A DNA stretch of 37,960 bases, taken from NCBI GenBank assembly GCA_017559995.1, contig JAFYPP010000040.1, forward strand, positions 1 through 37,960, read 5' to 3'. Both the position numbers and the translations under genes were made by a program. This document shows, one piece after another, positions 36,799-37,960 of the stretch. Positions within the stretch are counted from its first letter, which is position 1. The number at the start of each line of letters is the position of its first letter. The stretch comes from Clostridia bacterium. Its GTDB lineage: Bacteria; Bacillota; Clostridia; Oscillospirales; Butyricicoccaceae. The notes under the pieces are model-generated. The model was not told the origin of the DNA, did no database searches, and worked only from the letters and a program-made list of their open reading frames with translations.

Positions 36799-37960
36799 GT
36801 GGAACAGCATCTTGCCCTATACCGCAAATGGCGGCCGCTGACCTTTGACGACGTCTTTGGTCAGGAGCACGTCACCGGCGCGCTGCGCAATCAGGTGGCA
36901 TCCAAGCGCACCAGCCACGCCTATCTGTTCACCGGCACCCGCGGTACCGGTAAGACCACCTGTGCCAAGATCCTGGCCCGGGCGGTGTGCTGCGAAAATC
37001 CCGTCAACGGCAGCCCCTGCAACACCTGCGCCGCCTGCCGCTCCATCCTGGAGGACTCCGCTCTGGACGTCAGCGAGATCGACGCCGCTTCCAACAACGG
37101 CGTGGACAACATCCGTGACATCCGGGAGGAGGCCGCCTTTTCTCCCACCGCCCTTACCAAGCGCGTCTACATCATCGACGAGGTGCACATGCTGTCGGCA
37201 GGCGCCTTCAACGCCCTGCTCAAAACGCTGGAAGAGCCTCCCGAGCACGTTCTGTTCATTCTGGCCACCACCGAGATCCACAAGGTGCCCGCCACCATCC
37301 TGTCCCGGTGCCAGCGGTACGATTTCCGCCGCATCCCGCCGGAGATCATCGCCGCCCGTCTGAACCAGATCGCCGCCGAAGAGGGCTTCACCCTGTCCGG
37401 CCCGGCGGCGTCCCTGCTGGCCCGTCTGGGTGACGGCTCCATGCGTGATGCCATCTCGCTGCTGGACCGCAGCGTGTCCGCCGACGGCAACATCGACCTG
37501 GGGCGGGTCACCGAAGCCCTGGGCGTGCCCTCTTCCGACACCGTGCTGGAGGTCTACCGTGCCGTCACCGCCGGCGACGGCGTCAAAGCGCTGGAGATCT
37601 TCACCGACTGCTATCTGGAGGGCCGGGATATCGTGTCCCTCTTTGACCAGCTGCTGTCCCTGATGCGGGACCTGTACGTGCTCAAGGCCACCGGCCGGCA
37701 GGAGTATCTCATGAGCTCCTCCGCCGCCGATCCCAAGGCCCTGCAGGAACTGGCCAACGCCGCCGACGGCCCCACTCTGGAATATTTCGTCAGCTGCGTC
37801 AGCGATCTGCTGACCCGCCTCACCCGTACCGCCATCAAACGCACCGACGGCGAGATGTGCCTGCTGAAAATGTGCCTGCGGCACCAGTCGCTGGACGCCA
37901 AGCCGGTGCAGATGGCTGCCCCCATGGCGGCCCCTGCGGCAAAGCCTGCCGCCAGGCCCC
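36799..37960 (+). CDS. dnaX: DNA polymerase III subunits gamma/tau, N-terminal part (cut by window end)
   Basis: 387 codons visible. The start is a GTG at 36799 with GGAGG about 7 nt upstream. The clamp-loader ATPase opens with the family pattern ALYRKWRPLTFDDVFGQEHV. Walker A is GTRGTGKT (46-53), the zinc site uses Cys65, Cys74, Cys77 and Cys80, the Walker B/DExx box is IIDEVHML (125-132), and sensor 1 is ILATTEIHKVPATILSRCQRYDF. It loads the beta clamp and ties the replisome together. Near the window end it becomes Ala/Pro-rich (MAAPMAAPAAKPAARP), the linker before the tau part. A frameshift signal for gamma, if any, would lie beyond the window. Confidence 0.97.
   Translation, partial: MEQHLALYRKWRPLTFDDVFGQEHVTGALRNQVASKRTSHAYLFTGTRGTGKTTCAKILARAVCCENPVNGSPCNTCAACRSILEDSALDVSEIDAASNNGVDNIRDIREEAAFSPTALTKRVYIIDEVHMLSAGAFNALLKTLEEPPEHVLFILATTEIHKVPATILSRCQRYDFRRIPPEIIAARLNQIAAEEGFTLSGPAASLLARLGDGSMRDAISLLDRSVSADGNIDLGRVTEALGVPSSDTVLEVYRAVTAGDGVKALEIFTDCYLEGRDIVSLFDQLLSLMRDLYVLKATGRQEYLMSSSAADPKALQELANAADGPTLEYFVSCVSDLLTRLTRTAIKRTDGEMCLLKMCLRHQSLDAKPVQMAAPMAAPAAKPAARP

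Overview
The window is chromosomal DNA of a GC-rich, low-redundancy Firmicute, most likely a gut member of the Oscillospiraceae/Ruminococcaceae (Subdoligranulum/Gemmiger-like; genus is a guess). The reasons are: SRP RNA directly upstream of dnaX, a spore-coat-type ferritin-like protein, butyrate kinase plus phosphotransbutyrylase, strong AGGAGG ribosome sites, sigma-A promoters with 17-bp spacers and many U-tract terminators. Nothing looks like phage, plasmid, IS or CRISPR. Two AT-rich genes next to tRNA genes are the only clear signs of recent acquisition.

Region 1 (1-5150) is a serine/phosphoserine module. A cysteine-synthase-like gene (cut by the window start) diverges from serC-serA-DUF1015. 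A second, separately controlled serA paralog follows, with a dyad filling its promoter spacer. The DUF1015 protein carries a DGNHS motif like the DGHxR loop of the ParB/SerK/sulfiredoxin fold. This makes a phosphoserine/serine phosphotransfer role worth testing.

Region 2 (5150-8590) is an M19 dipeptidase followed by two tandem CapA/PgsA-like metallophosphoesterase paralogs without signal peptides. Region 3 (8590-10860) holds tRNA-Gly(CCC), a striking 180-bp array of mini-hairpins punctuated by GTGAA then TTCAC boxes, an AT-rich GNAT gene, a flavin reductase and a DUF554 membrane protein.

Region 4 (10860-19620, all minus) contains a YitT protein, a Na/Pi cotransporter with an 11-bp-phased TTAAC(A) Pho-box-like promoter, PhoR and PhoP, then a surface O-acetylation set (DHHW protein, MBOAT acyltransferase, DUF4358 lipoprotein) that lies directly behind an ECF sigma factor and a putative anti-sigma protein.

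Region 5 (19620-26930) has buk-ptb-membrane protein-HAD hydrolase on the plus strand. It also has a CotF-like protein and a flavodiiron protein with an N-terminal BFD-type [2Fe-2S] domain on the minus strand, and a LOG-gamma-carbonic anhydrase-GNAT operon. Region 6 (26930-34750, minus) has an MFS transporter plus an Orr/YhfX-type racemase, PutP, a TetR regulator, an NSS-family Na+ symporter, an AT-rich BspA-type leucine-rich repeat protein and tRNA-Ser(CGA). Region 7 (34860-37960) has a D-glutamate cyclase whose two domains are in the opposite order to vertebrate DGLUCY, then SRP RNA and the start of dnaX.

All coordinates come from reading the sequence by eye; family assignments are from remembered motifs, with no database search.
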